64,000 nucleotides of DNA from Alitta virens (Eukaryota; Annelida; Polychaeta; Phyllodocida; Nereididae): NCBI GenBank assembly GCA_932294295.1, contig OW028581.1, positions 17,404,662-17,468,661 of the forward strand, read 5' to 3'. The number at the start of each line of letters is the position of its first letter. Position 1 is the first letter of the stretch. The position numbers and the translations under genes are program-made. The notes beneath the pieces are model-generated. The model was not told the DNA's origin and made no database searches. It was given only the letters and a program-made list of their open reading frames with translations. Positions 1 to 10,927 of this stretch are shown here, piece by piece.

Positions 1-400
1 ATGCCCGGTTGACGCCGGATGTAGCCGGAGATATGCCGTAGTCAATACGGAGATTCCCGGAGATCGGCGGAGTATATTGGGAGTCTATACGGATCTACAC
101 GGACCAACACGGATTTAACTATTCCGGGATCTCCGGCATGAAAAATTAAACATGTTTAATTTTTTTGCCGGAGTCTCACGGTGTTACCGGACAATGCCGG
201 ACAATGCCGGACAATCCCGGACATGAACAAGATGTCTATACGCCTTTCCCCGGAGTATGCGGGAGTATTCCGGAGTTGTCCTCCGGGACGCTCCTGCGTC
301 TGATCCGGCTATGTGTGAAACCCCCTTTAGTCAATAGCGAAAAGGGAAGAGTTATCTGCCTGACTTTTAAGTATTGTTAAAGTATTTTATTTAGGGGGAG
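1..400. repeat. CCGG-rich repeat, cut by window edge
   Basis: The first ~330 bases are dense in CCGGA/TCCGG words, including three successive copies of an ACAATGCCGG-type unit near 190-225. This differs sharply from the AT-rich sequence after ~400. A strong palindrome sits inside it (see 131-173). I see no plausible long coding frame. It is probably part of a dispersed or fold-back repeat whose left end lies outside the window. The family is unknown. Confidence 0.5.
131..173. repeat. 43-bp near-perfect palindrome
   Basis: The arms begin CTCCGGC and end GCCGGAG. Between them, AAAAATTAAA and TTTAATTTTT pair around a central ACATGT. Only about two positions near AT/TT fail to pair. It could form a cruciform, or be the centre of a fold-back element made of the surrounding CCGG-rich sequence. 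Confidence 0.75.
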
Positions 401-1608
401 TGTCCTCCCTGGAGTGACCAATGGCTTCATGAACTGGTGTAAAATAATCAATAGCCGTTTGTATACATCCACATAGTCCAGTTAATCTTTGTATATTGTT
501 GAATGGGAATTAATTGCCTGACAGGTTGCTTTTTGAAATTCTTTTCAAATGTGTGACCTGATGACTTGTCAATGTAGATAATTGTGCTGATTCAGAACTT
601 TGCAAAATAATCTAGAATAATATTTTGCATGCTGCAGTAGTTAAACATGTTCAAATATGATCATTGATGATACATTCAGTTTAATCAGCATCCTGTCAGT
701 TATGACAAAACTGGGATGTGCTGGAATTATGATTATTATTGATTATGCAAGTTTTAATTGTATTTAGTCCACTAAATTGTATCATTGTTTATCATGAGCA
801 AATTGAGGCCTTATGTAGTTTTCAAGTGTCAAATATACTTTTCAATTGCTTTTATCAGGTTTATCATACACATTCTATCTGCATTATAGTCTGGCCATTT
901 AATTGAGCCAGTATTGTTTGATACTTAGTCAATAATTGGATTTATTGAATGTCAACGCTGGAGTCGCTTCTGTACCATCTCACCATTATTTTTGCCTCTT
1001 AGTTGTGAATATCATAAATATTGACATAGTGTGACTAGTGGATGTTCTGGTATTTCTACAATCTTCTGCAGTTCTGTCGACATTGATATTAAGTTATTAA
1101 GTATATGTCTTTCTGGGAGTGATTAACATTGATTAAGATGGACAAAATAGGACCTCTTACCACTGCTTACCTTAAATATCAAAGCCTATCAAAATAGCCA
1201 TATTGTTATTGGATGCAGAGGTTTGTATCAGCAGCTGATCAGTGGGTATATAAAGTTGTATGAAGATCTATTCCGATTATTGGAAATTGATAACCGTGGT
1301 CATAATTCAAATAGCTACATTTGTGTTGAATAGTTTCCTTGTTACAGTTGACAGTTGAGTTGCTTCAGTTTGGGTTTTGTTTTGTCATTGTAAACGTTCA
1401 ACATGTTGTTCAAGTGTTGATTGCATTTTCACTTGTTCATGGCATTTTCACACTTTATTCTTGAAGCTGCGATAAGCATCATGAGTAGTTTTCACTTTCA
1501 GGTGGACTTGGTATCGAAATGTTAACTCGGATCATTGTTGAGGTGACTTCTCTATAAATTCTCTCTGACGACAACTCTTCATGTTCCATTGACAATCAAA
1601 ACATTCCA
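401..1608. other. Upstream region of OGFR-like gene
   Basis: AT-rich sequence with no supported exon. It should hold the promoter and 5' UTR of the OGFR-like gene starting at 1609. The only core-promoter-like word noted is TATATAAAG at 1247-1255, about 355 bases before the ATG. Its role is inferred. Confidence 0.4.
1247..1255 (+). promoter_or_regulatory. TATA-box-like word upstream of OGFR-like gene
   Basis: TATATAAAG matches the TATA-box consensus and lies on the gene strand. Such words are common by chance in AT-rich DNA. Use would imply a 5' UTR of roughly 320 bases, or an untranslated first exon. Confidence 0.25.
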
Positions 1609-4600
1609 ATGGCTCTGTCAGGACTTATACAGATCTGCAAGAACTTAAACACTATGTTTAAAAACTTTTCCAACATTTTCCAAGGCATTTTTGGACTCCT
1701 CAGGATTATTCTGATTCCTCTGTGGAACGTTTTTAAGATACTTTTGTGGTCTATGAACACTGTCGATTACTACTGTACACGAATTAGGGTTTTATCAGAT
1801 GAGTATCTTATTCTTAGAGCATTGTCTTTTGTCGTCAATGGATTGTATAACTTCATCCAATGGATTATCGGGATTCTAGCCAGTCTGCTGTTTATAACGG
1901 TATGCTCATAATTACATTTCATGTTTGGTACTTATAATCGCTATTTCTTTGTCTGCTCCGTAGTCATTTGCAGAATGAGTTCATCAGTTTGTATAGGCAT
2001 GGAACAGTGAGAGCTTTATGGGATGATATTGATAATACTACAGTTCATTCTTTCAATGGATTTGTTATGAATTTGTAGATTTAAAAATTTTTGGAATTGC
2101 TGTGTCATCATGTCTATGCGGTGTATATGCGATTAGTATTCTGGACGGTCTTAAAATCTGTGACATATCTTACTTCAATGAATTTTTTGCGAGCAAAAAA
2201 CAAAGGTTGTGTGAGAATGAAATTAGCTGAAATTGAATATGTTTTATATATACAATCGTGATAATCTGATATGGTAATTAGGCCTAGGGATGGTCACAAG
2301 TTATGTTAAACGCTATAAAAACACCTCGTTATCACAGGCCTGCAATATATTGGGAGTAATTGATTCTCAAAATATAATTTTATTTTCCCATGATTTTTGG
2401 TGTTAAGGAAGTTGGCAAACTGGTTCACTGAATCCTCATCTATATATATATTGAAAAATAAAATTCATGTTTCAAAATTATATCCTAGTAGACGGGATGT
2501 AGCTGTGTAAATTTAAAAAAAAAATCAGAAACAGTAATTATTGATATCGATCATTGTTAATTGAAATTAAAGTCAATTTGTACTTTTTTTTTTATTCAGC
2601 ATGATTATGACAGGGATGAATTGATTCCACCCCGTCAACGTGCACCAGCGACGAAAAATGTCAAAATTACACGCGAGAGGATCGACAGTTTAATCAGATC
2701 ACGGAAACGAGACACAGAACACTACAGGAGAGGATATCCGGTACGTAGATGGTAGTTGTGGAAATTTAAGAATATCTCATCCAGTTTGTTGCATAGTCGG
2801 TGGTAGAACCCATGGACTAATAGATGTTGTTACTGTTTACTTATCTCCTCGTGTGCTTTGTTTTGAAATAGTGTGAACCACACATTTAAATTTGGCTTTA
2901 AAATCACTTAACTAATCATGCAGTTTAATTAGCAGAATGAAAATAGTGGCTGTCAGGAGGTTGTATCAGAGGTGTATCTTATTATGTAATTTACAATAAA
3001 TCCAATTAAACAATCTGTTGAACTGAAAATTTAATTTAAGAATTAAGGAAAAAATGGTGAACATGTTGTTAAAAATAATCTGCATTTGGCTTGGATATTG
3101 GTTATGCTGAACTTTTGAAGTGACTGAAACGACACTCAACAGATTGCTTTTTTTAGCAATATGTACTTAAAAGACAGTTATTGTATATGTGTATTGTACA
3201 CTGTTTACTGCAATTTAACTTTTGTGTATTTCATGTCATTTAGGGCATGTTGGATGACCCAAGGTACAGCCAAAATGTTCGGTTCCACAAAAATGAAATC
3301 TCATCTATGCCTGATGGTAGGTTGTTTACATTAGTCTTATTCGCTCTGTTGTTGTTAACATTGCTTTGTATCCATTTATATGTAACCTTTTTTCAGAACT
3401 TTTTGTGTTTAACTTATTCCTTTTCGCTATTTTGCTATATAGATGTACTTATCTACGAATGTGCTCCCTTCTTTTCTACTTTTTACTCTTTTTTATTTCT
3501 TCCTTGAATGTACGAAATGAGCAACTAGGCAAAGCCTGATTGGTGCTACAGTTAGTAACACCTATGGTGTCTGGGAAATATTTAGCTTTTAGATTGTAGA
3601 CTACAAATTGTATTTGTCTAAATATGTACGCCTCACAATTGTATAATTACTCTGCATAACATTGTGACATATGTATCAAAGATGATATTTGAAATGTCAA
3701 TAAAACATATATTACATATATTACAGGTGATTTCATCGACAATATTCACACAAAATGGTGGGGGGATTACACAAAGCTGGAAATACACCATGGCTACATA
3801 CAATGGTAAAACTAATTTGTTTCATAATGAAAATTTTCATATATTCAGATGAATCTCAAAATATGATATTCTTTATCATTCCTTAGTCCCAGGGTAATAA
3901 CCAGTGAAGAAATAAATTGAGATAAAATGTTTTTACAAAAACCACTGATTACTCATATCTCAGTTCTGAATAATGATGATATCTTATTACTTTCAGGCTC
4001 TTTCCGATTCGAGAATCTGGCATGAACTTCCAAGCTAGAGAACTGCAGTCTGTTGAAGCCAAGGTGAGATTCATAAAACGGTATTTTCTCATTTATATCA
4101 AAGTTAGATGGTTTTTATTTTAAAATGCAACCTTGATAACAGAGCTCTGCCTAAATCAAAAGATATGATAAAATTGGACTTGAAAGTGTTAAAATTATAT
4201 TTCCTTATATGGCATTTTCCAAGGTTATGAATTTAAAAGTGAAGATTTGTTTTTATATCCTGACTTTTTGTAATTTCAACCTCAATCATACATTTAAGTT
4301 GGAACATGATTAAATTTACATGATGTCATCTAATGATGGTTGGACTGTCAGCCTACAGTGTATATTAATATTGAGATTCCCCCATAAATTTCACAGATGC
4401 CTACGTACAATATGATGGATACTCTTTTCATCATTACATGTCGGACAAATAGACATTGTGTAACTTTCTTTTTCAGACAATCCAGACCAGTCCTGAATGC
4501 AAAAAGAGAGTATTGCAATCCTACAAAATGATGCTGGACTTTTACGGCCTTCGAATGGTCGACGAGGAAACTGGTGCAATTGAGCGAGCTCATCACTGGC

Positions 4601-6090
4601 AGAAGCGTTTTACCCATCTTAATAAGTGATATATTTTTGCAAATTATATCAGTGCTACTTGTTAAACTTTAAAATTGAATTGTAAAGACTGGGGCAATGG
4701 GCATGCAGACGAAACTAGCATTTGTGTTTTTGATAATTATGTTAATCGGCTAAGATCAATACAAGAGACAATCACTTTAACATTTAATGATTATTGATCA
4801 CATTTTAATAGCTGAATTTCAGCTCAAAAATCGGCATTGTCTTTATTAGCCATCCATATATTAACATTATTTTCATCTAAAACTGTAGTATGTAGAATTA
4901 TACAAACACAATCTGTACATTAATACAGCAAAAAATGTGTAATTTTCAGGTCATTCCACAACTACTTGCGCATTACAAGGATTTTGAAGAGCCTCGGTGA
5001 ATTAGGATTTGAGAAATTCAAGTTTCAATTTGTGGAGGTCATACTGGAGGAGATCATTCTGAAAGGGACCTTGCCTAACTGCTTCGACAGCTGTGTAGGA
5101 TTCTGGATCATGGTGTTGCGAAATGATGAAGAAAGAGAGAAAGCCATCGAAATGGCAAAACGATATTGTGATATGTGAGTAGATCAGGCATGTTTTCTTT
5201 TATGAATTATCTTATTTAATTAGAATTTTGCCATATATTGCATTAAATAAGCTACAGGCTAAACATTTCAGGCTAAGGACTGTTTTATTTAAAAAAGGGG
5301 GGTTGGACAGAAACCCCCCCCCCACACCCCTCTTTTTTCTACATAAAGACATTAAGAAATTACTAGGCAACCGACCTACTCCCCCCCCCCTCTTTTTATC
5401 TTTTGGGGCCTTCCTGTCCACCCCCCCCCCCCCTTTTTTAAATGGAACAGCCCTAACTTGATTTTTGAAAGCAAAAGTTTCCTAAAAGAATGATGATGGC
5501 CATTTCGCAATGGCTCAATTGATATCCAGATACGGCCATCTTATGTTCTATTGTAGATATCTATCAAGGTATAATTAAGGGACCTATAGTTCCATTTTGT
5601 TGAAAAATTGTCAGTATGATAATTGTTTATTCAGTATTCAAATTGCTTGTAACTAATTTGCTACTTCTAGGTCAGTGTAGCCAGTCTCTCAGTTAATTTG
5701 ATCAGATATAAATGGCCGTGAGTAAATAATCCATATCCAGTCAGTGCACTGGTGCACTCCGTTATGTATTAGATGTCTTGCAGATACCTAGAAAGTGATA
5801 TATCGGTATCACTGACAAATATATATATTTTTTTTATGTTTAAAAATTATTACAAAAAATATATGTGTAAAGTACAATTCTAGGAATATATAAAATCATT
5901 AGAGGTGCCATAGATAAACAAAATGAACTTAAACAATAAACAAAAAGTATAAATGATTTAAAATATTTACATCAAATTTTTCAGATACAATGGAGTGATT
6001 GCTGAGAACAACGAATCAGGAGCAAAAGTGACCGATGAAAATCTTTTGGAAAATTCTCCACAAAGCGACAGTTCGGAAGTGGCAAAGTAA
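1609..6090 (+). CDS. OGFR-domain protein with hydrophobic N-terminal module
   Basis: Eight exons join with matching phases and GT-AG introns: 1609-1899, 2600-2740, 3244-3316, 3727-3805, 3997-4063, 4477-4625, 4950-5174 and 5985-6090 (stop). The product is 376 aa. Residues ~130-345 match the opioid growth factor receptor conserved domain. Recognisable blocks are FHKNEI..MPDG, IHTKWWGDYTKLE.HHGYIQWLFPIRE.GMNF, YKMMLDFYGLR and HNYLRITRILKSLGELGFEKF. In vertebrates this family includes the nuclear-associated receptor for Met-enkephalin (OGFR) and OGFRL1; whether invertebrate members bind peptide is not shown. Residues 1-97 (exon 1) are unlike the acidic, polar N-terminus of vertebrate OGFR. Two hydrophobic stretches (~21-47 and ~75-97) suggest membrane association (inference). 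The last exon adds a short polar tail. The start is chosen because MALSGL recurs in two downstream relatives. A possible ATTAAA signal lies at 6147. Confidence 0.88.
5274..5455. mobile_element. MITE with G/C-tract inverted repeats (intron 7)
   Basis: The left end (5274-5310) and the reverse complement of the right end (5414-5455) share an arm of about 37 bases: a GGACTGTT-like start, then TTTAAAAAAGGGGG, then TGGACAG. Long C tracts fill the interior. It lies in the last intron of the OGFR-like gene. No clear target duplication beyond a possible TA. The superfamily cannot be assigned. Confidence 0.65.
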
Positions 6091-7228
6091 TCATAATGCA
6101 CTCAGACACTGGTGTCCTAACTGCCTAGACCAGCAAAATGTTGGAAATTAAACTCTTGTGATATGTAAGAAACTTGTCAGTTTAATGTTAATTAGTCCTA
6201 TATTACTGTATCTCATGTGTAATATTGTTTATTGTATGCTCGGACATTTTATGTTTTATTTAGCTTTAAGTCCAATTTATCGCTGATTGTTGTAGTTATG
6301 GAAATGCTTATAACCATAACATAGTCCATATTTAAAGACTGTTGACTTTCCATTGCTATGAGAAGAACTGTATTTTCAAATACATAACAAAGTACTGGAG
6401 CTCTATGGTTTGAGTTGTGTATTCTGTATTATAAGGATAAACTATGATATCAGGCTTTTGGGCTGGGGGGGGGGGGGGGGGACACTATGAATGAAAACCC
6501 CCCTGGTTTCGCCGCTCCTGTTGATAATGATTGTGTAGTGTTCCTATTAAACCTAAATTGTCTCGATCATAGATTGTACACCAAAACAGTACCGCATCGA
6601 CTGCTATAGTTTGGGGACTGGTTTATATCACCATCTCGTTATTATACCTGACTTTGGTTGTCTTGGCAACTGATGAATAAGATTAACTAGTTTGAAATCG
6701 GGCACAAATGCCTATCTGCATGTTATCAAAACTATCAGAGAAAACTGAAGGGAAGATATTTTTTCCCAGCTCAGGTTTAAACATGAGTAATTGGAAATTA
6801 CTCCATCAATGTGACTTTTCATAAATGTGCAAAGTTCTGATGGTTTAACATGTCTTAGAAAATGTTGCGTTGTATGCATTATGTGAATATCATTTGAAAG
6901 TGCAGACTCTCTTGACCTGCATCCATGTCATTTAATACTGCAACTTATCAGGAAATAGGATCATCTTGACCATCGACCTTCATCTTGACCCTTCGATCTG
7001 TACGCAATGTTGTAATAATATATATTCAGTTGGTGTTGTGGCTTGTTGCTTGCTACAGGTCTACATTTCACAAGTGATGTTTATAAACCCATTTATTCTT
7101 ACATGATTCACGTCAGACTCTTGATTTGGTTCTGTGACTGTACCTCCATGGTTGGCCACTGGCCATTTACCTGTACATTAGTGATTAGTGTTACACATGA
7201 GGTCTGATCTAGTTTTGTGATTATTCCA
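6091..7228. other. Intergenic: 3' flank of OGFR-like gene
   Basis: Holds the presumed 3' UTR. The bases just after the stop (GCCTAGACCAGC, then GTTGGAAAT) resemble the 3' flank of the mini-paralog at 17770, which supports common descent. A G homopolymer of about 17 bases lies near 6464-6481. Nothing else coding is supported. Confidence 0.5.
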
Positions 7229-7486
7229 ATGGCTCTGTCAGGACTTAAAAACATTTGCAAGAGCTTTAGTGTCATTTATCAAGGAATAGTTGGACTGTGC
7301 AAGATTGCTATCATTCCGCTGAGAAATATTTGGAATATACCAAGCGTTGTTGATCATTATTGCACAAGAATCTGGATGGCTTCGCGGGAATATCGTATTC
7401 TCAGAGCGATTTCATATGTGTTCAATGGATTAAACAACTTCAGAATATGGATTATCAGGACCCTAGGCACATTTCTATTGATAACG
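7229..7486 (+). pseudogene. Orphan exon-1 copy of the OGFR-like gene's N-terminal module
   Basis: An open 86-codon exon from ATG to a GT donor (ACG|GTATGG), ending in phase 0 exactly like exon 1 of the gene at 1609. It starts MALSGL and shares the blocks QGI.GL, YCTRI, EYRILRA.S, NGL.NF and LFIT-like ending. Even the bases before the ATG (ATTCCA) match. I found no exon-2-like sequence (DY.RDE) or OGFR-domain exon in the 8.7 kb before the next relative; that stretch is mostly transposons. It may be a relic, or an alternative first exon that splices to the phase-0 acceptor at 17478. Both readings are inference. The absence of stops over 86 codons hints at recent or continuing use. Confidence 0.6.
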
Positions 7487-8690
7487 GTATGGCTAATAGG
7501 CTAGTAATAGCTAAAACGGCAGATTATATTGCTCATCCTTGTGACAATATATTCTTGAATATTGTTACCACCGATTAACCATACAATGGTGGTTGTTAGT
7601 TGTTGTCTCCGCTATGATCATAATGATTGCGGCAGATAGCCACAATTTTCCAAAAACACATCGCGTTAAGGAAATATTGCATAGGTATATCTTTGACTGT
7701 CTGTTTGCCCTGCGTATACAGTATATTGCTTGTGCAGTGGCCACAGACCAATGGCTTAGCCACAGACAAATTGCTTAGCAGATGAAGTGTTCATATATGG
7801 TTTCATCTCTTGTATACATGACAGGTACAGTGCCCAAAGATGGTTTTGGCTATAACAGTTTAGTCACTATGTACAGTGGCGATATGGTTAAGGGGGCATC
7901 ATTAAGTAATTAAAGATACAGTCACTTCTCCCTGACCAAATCTGTCAATGTTGGGGTCAGCCACCCTGTCAGGGGGGTTACCAATGGCTGGGTGAAGGGG
8001 CCAATCTTCCTAGCAAAGGGGCAGCTAGCCTTCTTCATCGGGGCCAGAATGTCTTGGTGGATGGGCCAGCCTCCCTCACATTGGGGCTATCTGTATATCA
8101 AGTGAAGGGTCCCATCTACCTTACTCAGGTACACCTTCCAGTCTTGGGGCCAATGATGCCATGGCCCCTTCATGGGATAATGCAAGACAGAAAATTTAAC
8201 CAATGCTGCCATTCGCCTCAACCCTGGACGTTTAACCCCATGACAGGAAGGCTGCCTTCACCGAGAAAGTTTGTCGCAATGCAGCAAAGGTATCTTTCCT
8301 GGAGGGCTGGCTAGGCATTGCTATGGGAACTGCATTTGCAGTGTATACAGCAATTTCCCTAATGTTTTCGGGGTATTTCTAACATGATGTGGCATGGATT
8401 GTAATATTTAGTGTTTTGTGACAAAGCAGAGGAAAAATGGATACTGGGACAGAAAAATACTAGTGAAGAGCACCCGTCCCCAGCAGGTTAATAAGACAGT
8501 AGGAATGAATGACCACTTGTACCAAGTTCTGCAATATACGATGTAAATATTAGTTTAATGTTGTGGTATGATTTTCACACCTCAACCACCCAGACAAGTA
8601 TCTGACTTAGCCTACATGTATACATTGGGCCAACATTTGGCCAACAAAAGGATAACATTGAGCCAACCACCAGACAGTGGGCCAACATTA
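7487..8690. other. Intergenic, with G-rich imperfect repeats
   Basis: No exon is supported. From ~7940 to 8310 the sequence repeats GGGGCCA/GGGGC-type words at intervals of ~35-40 bases (for example around 7997, 8018, 8040, 8063 and 8083), like a decayed minisatellite. Near 8627-8690 a TTGGCCAAC / GGGCCAACATT motif recurs. A related GTTGGCCC repeat is found at 33560-33630. Confidence 0.4.
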
Positions 8691-8700
8691 CGTCAGATTA

Positions 8701-9120
8701 AAAGGGGCGTTCACACTATCATGTATAAGAGCTACGTATGACCACGTATGAAAATATTTTTCAATCTTGTTCATCCTTGGCCATACGTGATTCACTCGCC
8801 GACCGTTTAAGTATACTCGTGCTAATTCGTAGATCACTCCTGGTTGCGCTTGACCACTCACGGACATACGTGAAGAAAAAATTTTAAACATTTTTAAAAC
8901 TTTGGCGGACGATCTACAAGTGATTGTTTATATTAGTTACGTAACTTGCTCGGGGGTCCGTTCTACGTACGTTCTACGTACATTCTACGTACATCTGCGG
9001 CCATCCTTCAAAAAATATAAGAAAGAATAAACTCACAATTATTATAAATTATATAATTATCTCACACGTAACCACTTTCTCACTGTCAAAATGGATTTAG
9101 AGAGTCACGGTCAAGTGAAC
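8701..9120. mobile_element. PIF/Harbinger-like terminal segment with ACGT array
   Basis: It starts with GGGGCGTTCACACTATCA, a Harbinger-type terminus preceded by TTA. The matching inverted end is TGATAGTGTGAAGGCCCC followed by TTA at 15634-15654. The segment carries at least nine ACGT cores between 8733 and 8995, several as CTACGTAC or CATACGTGA. Such subterminal motifs are often binding sites for the element's own DNA-binding protein (family knowledge; not shown here). It may be the outer part of a composite 8.7-15.65 kb insertion, or a separate MITE relic. Confidence 0.5.
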
Positions 9121-9528
9121 TAAGGGGGGTTCTCACACAGCCGGTTTTCCTGGAGAAGCCGTATTGCTGTCGTAGAATTATGTAATACCCCATTTTGACG
9201 ACTTCACCAGGGTTGTTGGCAAAAGGGGGCGGTGCTTAAGGCAATGGGTGAGTTGGTGGCAGCGAGGTCTGAATCACAGACACCCGGCAGATCACACATA
9301 GGATACGTACCAAATCCAACGGATGATGCCCAGTCTGATGCCGAGTGAGCCACAGGTAAATCACGTTTACATCGGGAGACTCCAAGGCATCTACGTACGA
9401 CCCGCTGGCTTGTACGTGTGAGGGACGTATCAAGCATGTGTCAATCACGACTGTTAGGGTTACAAGGAACGACCCTGCGAGTTAACTACGTGAACTACGT
9501 GTACTAAGTTTGAAGGCCGGCTGTCACG

Positions 9529-10587
9529 GTGGAGGGGGGCAGATGGGCCAATACGAAAGGCTTGATGAATGAACTATTGATGGAGGATGGAACCCACTAC
9601 AAGAACTTTGTGAGAATGCAGCTGGACATTTTCCAAGAGTTGCTTGCCAAAGTTGGGCCTAGGATTACCAAGCAAGACACCTTCTGGAGGAAAGCTTTGG
9701 AGCCAGGAATCAGGATTGCCATCACACTGAGGTATTTGGCAACTGGCAAAAGCTACAAGTCATTGATGTATGGCTTCAGAGTGGCCCACAACACCATCAG
9801 CAACATCATTCCTGAAGTGTGTGAAGCCATCATAGCCGAGTATGCAGAAGATGTCATCTCATGTCCAACAACATCAGAAAAGTGGAGAGAAGTTGCACAG
9901 CTGTTTGAGACAAAATGGAACTTTCCCCATTGTATTGGTGCCATAGATGGGAAGCATGTGGCCATCTGGTGTCCTCCCAAAGGTGGTTCACTCTACTATA
10001 ACTACAAGGGCTTCCATTCCATTGTACTCATGGCTCTTGTGGATGCAGACTACAAGTTCATCTATGTGGATTGTGGAGCAAATGGTTCTGGATCTGATGG
10101 AGGAGTTTTTGCTGCTACAGCCCTGAGGGAAGCTCTAGAAGATGGGACCATTGGATTCATTGGATTACCTCCACCTAAACCTATTGCTGGTGGTGACAGA
10201 CCTGTACCATACTTCATCGTTTGGGGATGATGCCTTCCCTTTGAGAACCTGGCTGATGAACCACTGCCTCTGCGCAACATCACCAGACAGCAGAGGATCT
10301 ACAATAACAGACTCTCCAGAGCCAGAAGAATTGTGGAGTTTAGGTGTCTGCTAACCACTATGCCCCAGAAAACAAAGACTGTGGAATCTTTAGTCCTTGC
10401 ATGCTGCTGCCTCCACAACCTCATGAGAATCAGATATCCGACAACCCAGAACAACATGCTTGACCACGAAGATCCAGTCACCCATGAGATCAATCCTGGG
10501 GCTTGGCAGGAAGCTGGAGAAATTGCTGAAATGCCACCACATATGATCGGAGGGAACTATGCTACCCAGAGTGCCAAGTCACAATGA
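9529..10587 (+). pseudogene. PIF/Harbinger transposase (HARBI1-like), frameshifted
   Basis: The first frame (to ~10215) has the helix-turn-helix-like block RYLATGKSYKSLMYGFRVA and the DDE nuclease core: GAIDGKHV with the first Asp, then VDCGANGSGSDGGVF with the second. An extra base near 10217 shifts the frame and would stop translation. The conserved GDDAFPLRTWLM follows in a second frame to ~10260. A further 1-base loss shifts to a third frame, running RQQRIYNNRLSRARRIVEF to CCCLHNLMRIRYP and ending at 10587. The third acidic residue (Glu in RRIVE) is present, but the usual residues after it (family NAFGIL-type block) are missing by an in-frame deletion. The first in-frame ATG is at 9568, and the family's extreme N-terminus is not evident. 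Non-functional as read. Confidence 0.85.
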
Positions 10588-10660
10588 CTGTACTTGGTGG
10601 ACTATGTCAACTCAGAGGAAGGAAGTGTCCCATGGCAAGACGATATGATTTGAGAAGCTT

Positions 10661-10927
10661 CTGGACCTGTGCCTTCATCTTCATTGTGTGTCTTCTCTGC
10701 TACTTCTCACGTGGTGCCTGGTTCTTCTTCCTTGAACCCTCCTTCAGTGGGATCCTTGCTTCCTGCCAGGTCGACTCCGCTCAACATGAGCCAGCTGATG
10801 AACTCGTCCTTCCGTATAACTCAGATGTCTCCGAAGAATTAATCCCCTTATCCTGAAGAAGAACCAGGCACCACTGGAGAAGGTACAGCAGAGAAGACAC
10901 CCAATGAAGATGAAGGCACAGGTCCAG
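10661..10927. repeat. ~70-bp inverted repeat between convergent transposon genes
   Basis: Arm 10661-10730 (CTGGACCTGTGCCTTCATCT onward) pairs, with several mismatches, with 10858-10927, which ends AGATGAAGGCACAGGTCCAG. About 125 bases separate the arms. The right arm lies in the C-terminal coding part of the MADF gene, and the left arm lies just past the transposase stop. The left arm looks like an inverted duplicate of the MADF gene's 3' end. It could fold into a hairpin in either transcript. Confidence 0.65.

Noticed and set aside
9204..9448. Minus-strand frames just inside the Harbinger element
   Set aside because: Low-complexity subterminal sequence; no match to the known Harbinger proteins, which are accounted for elsewhere.
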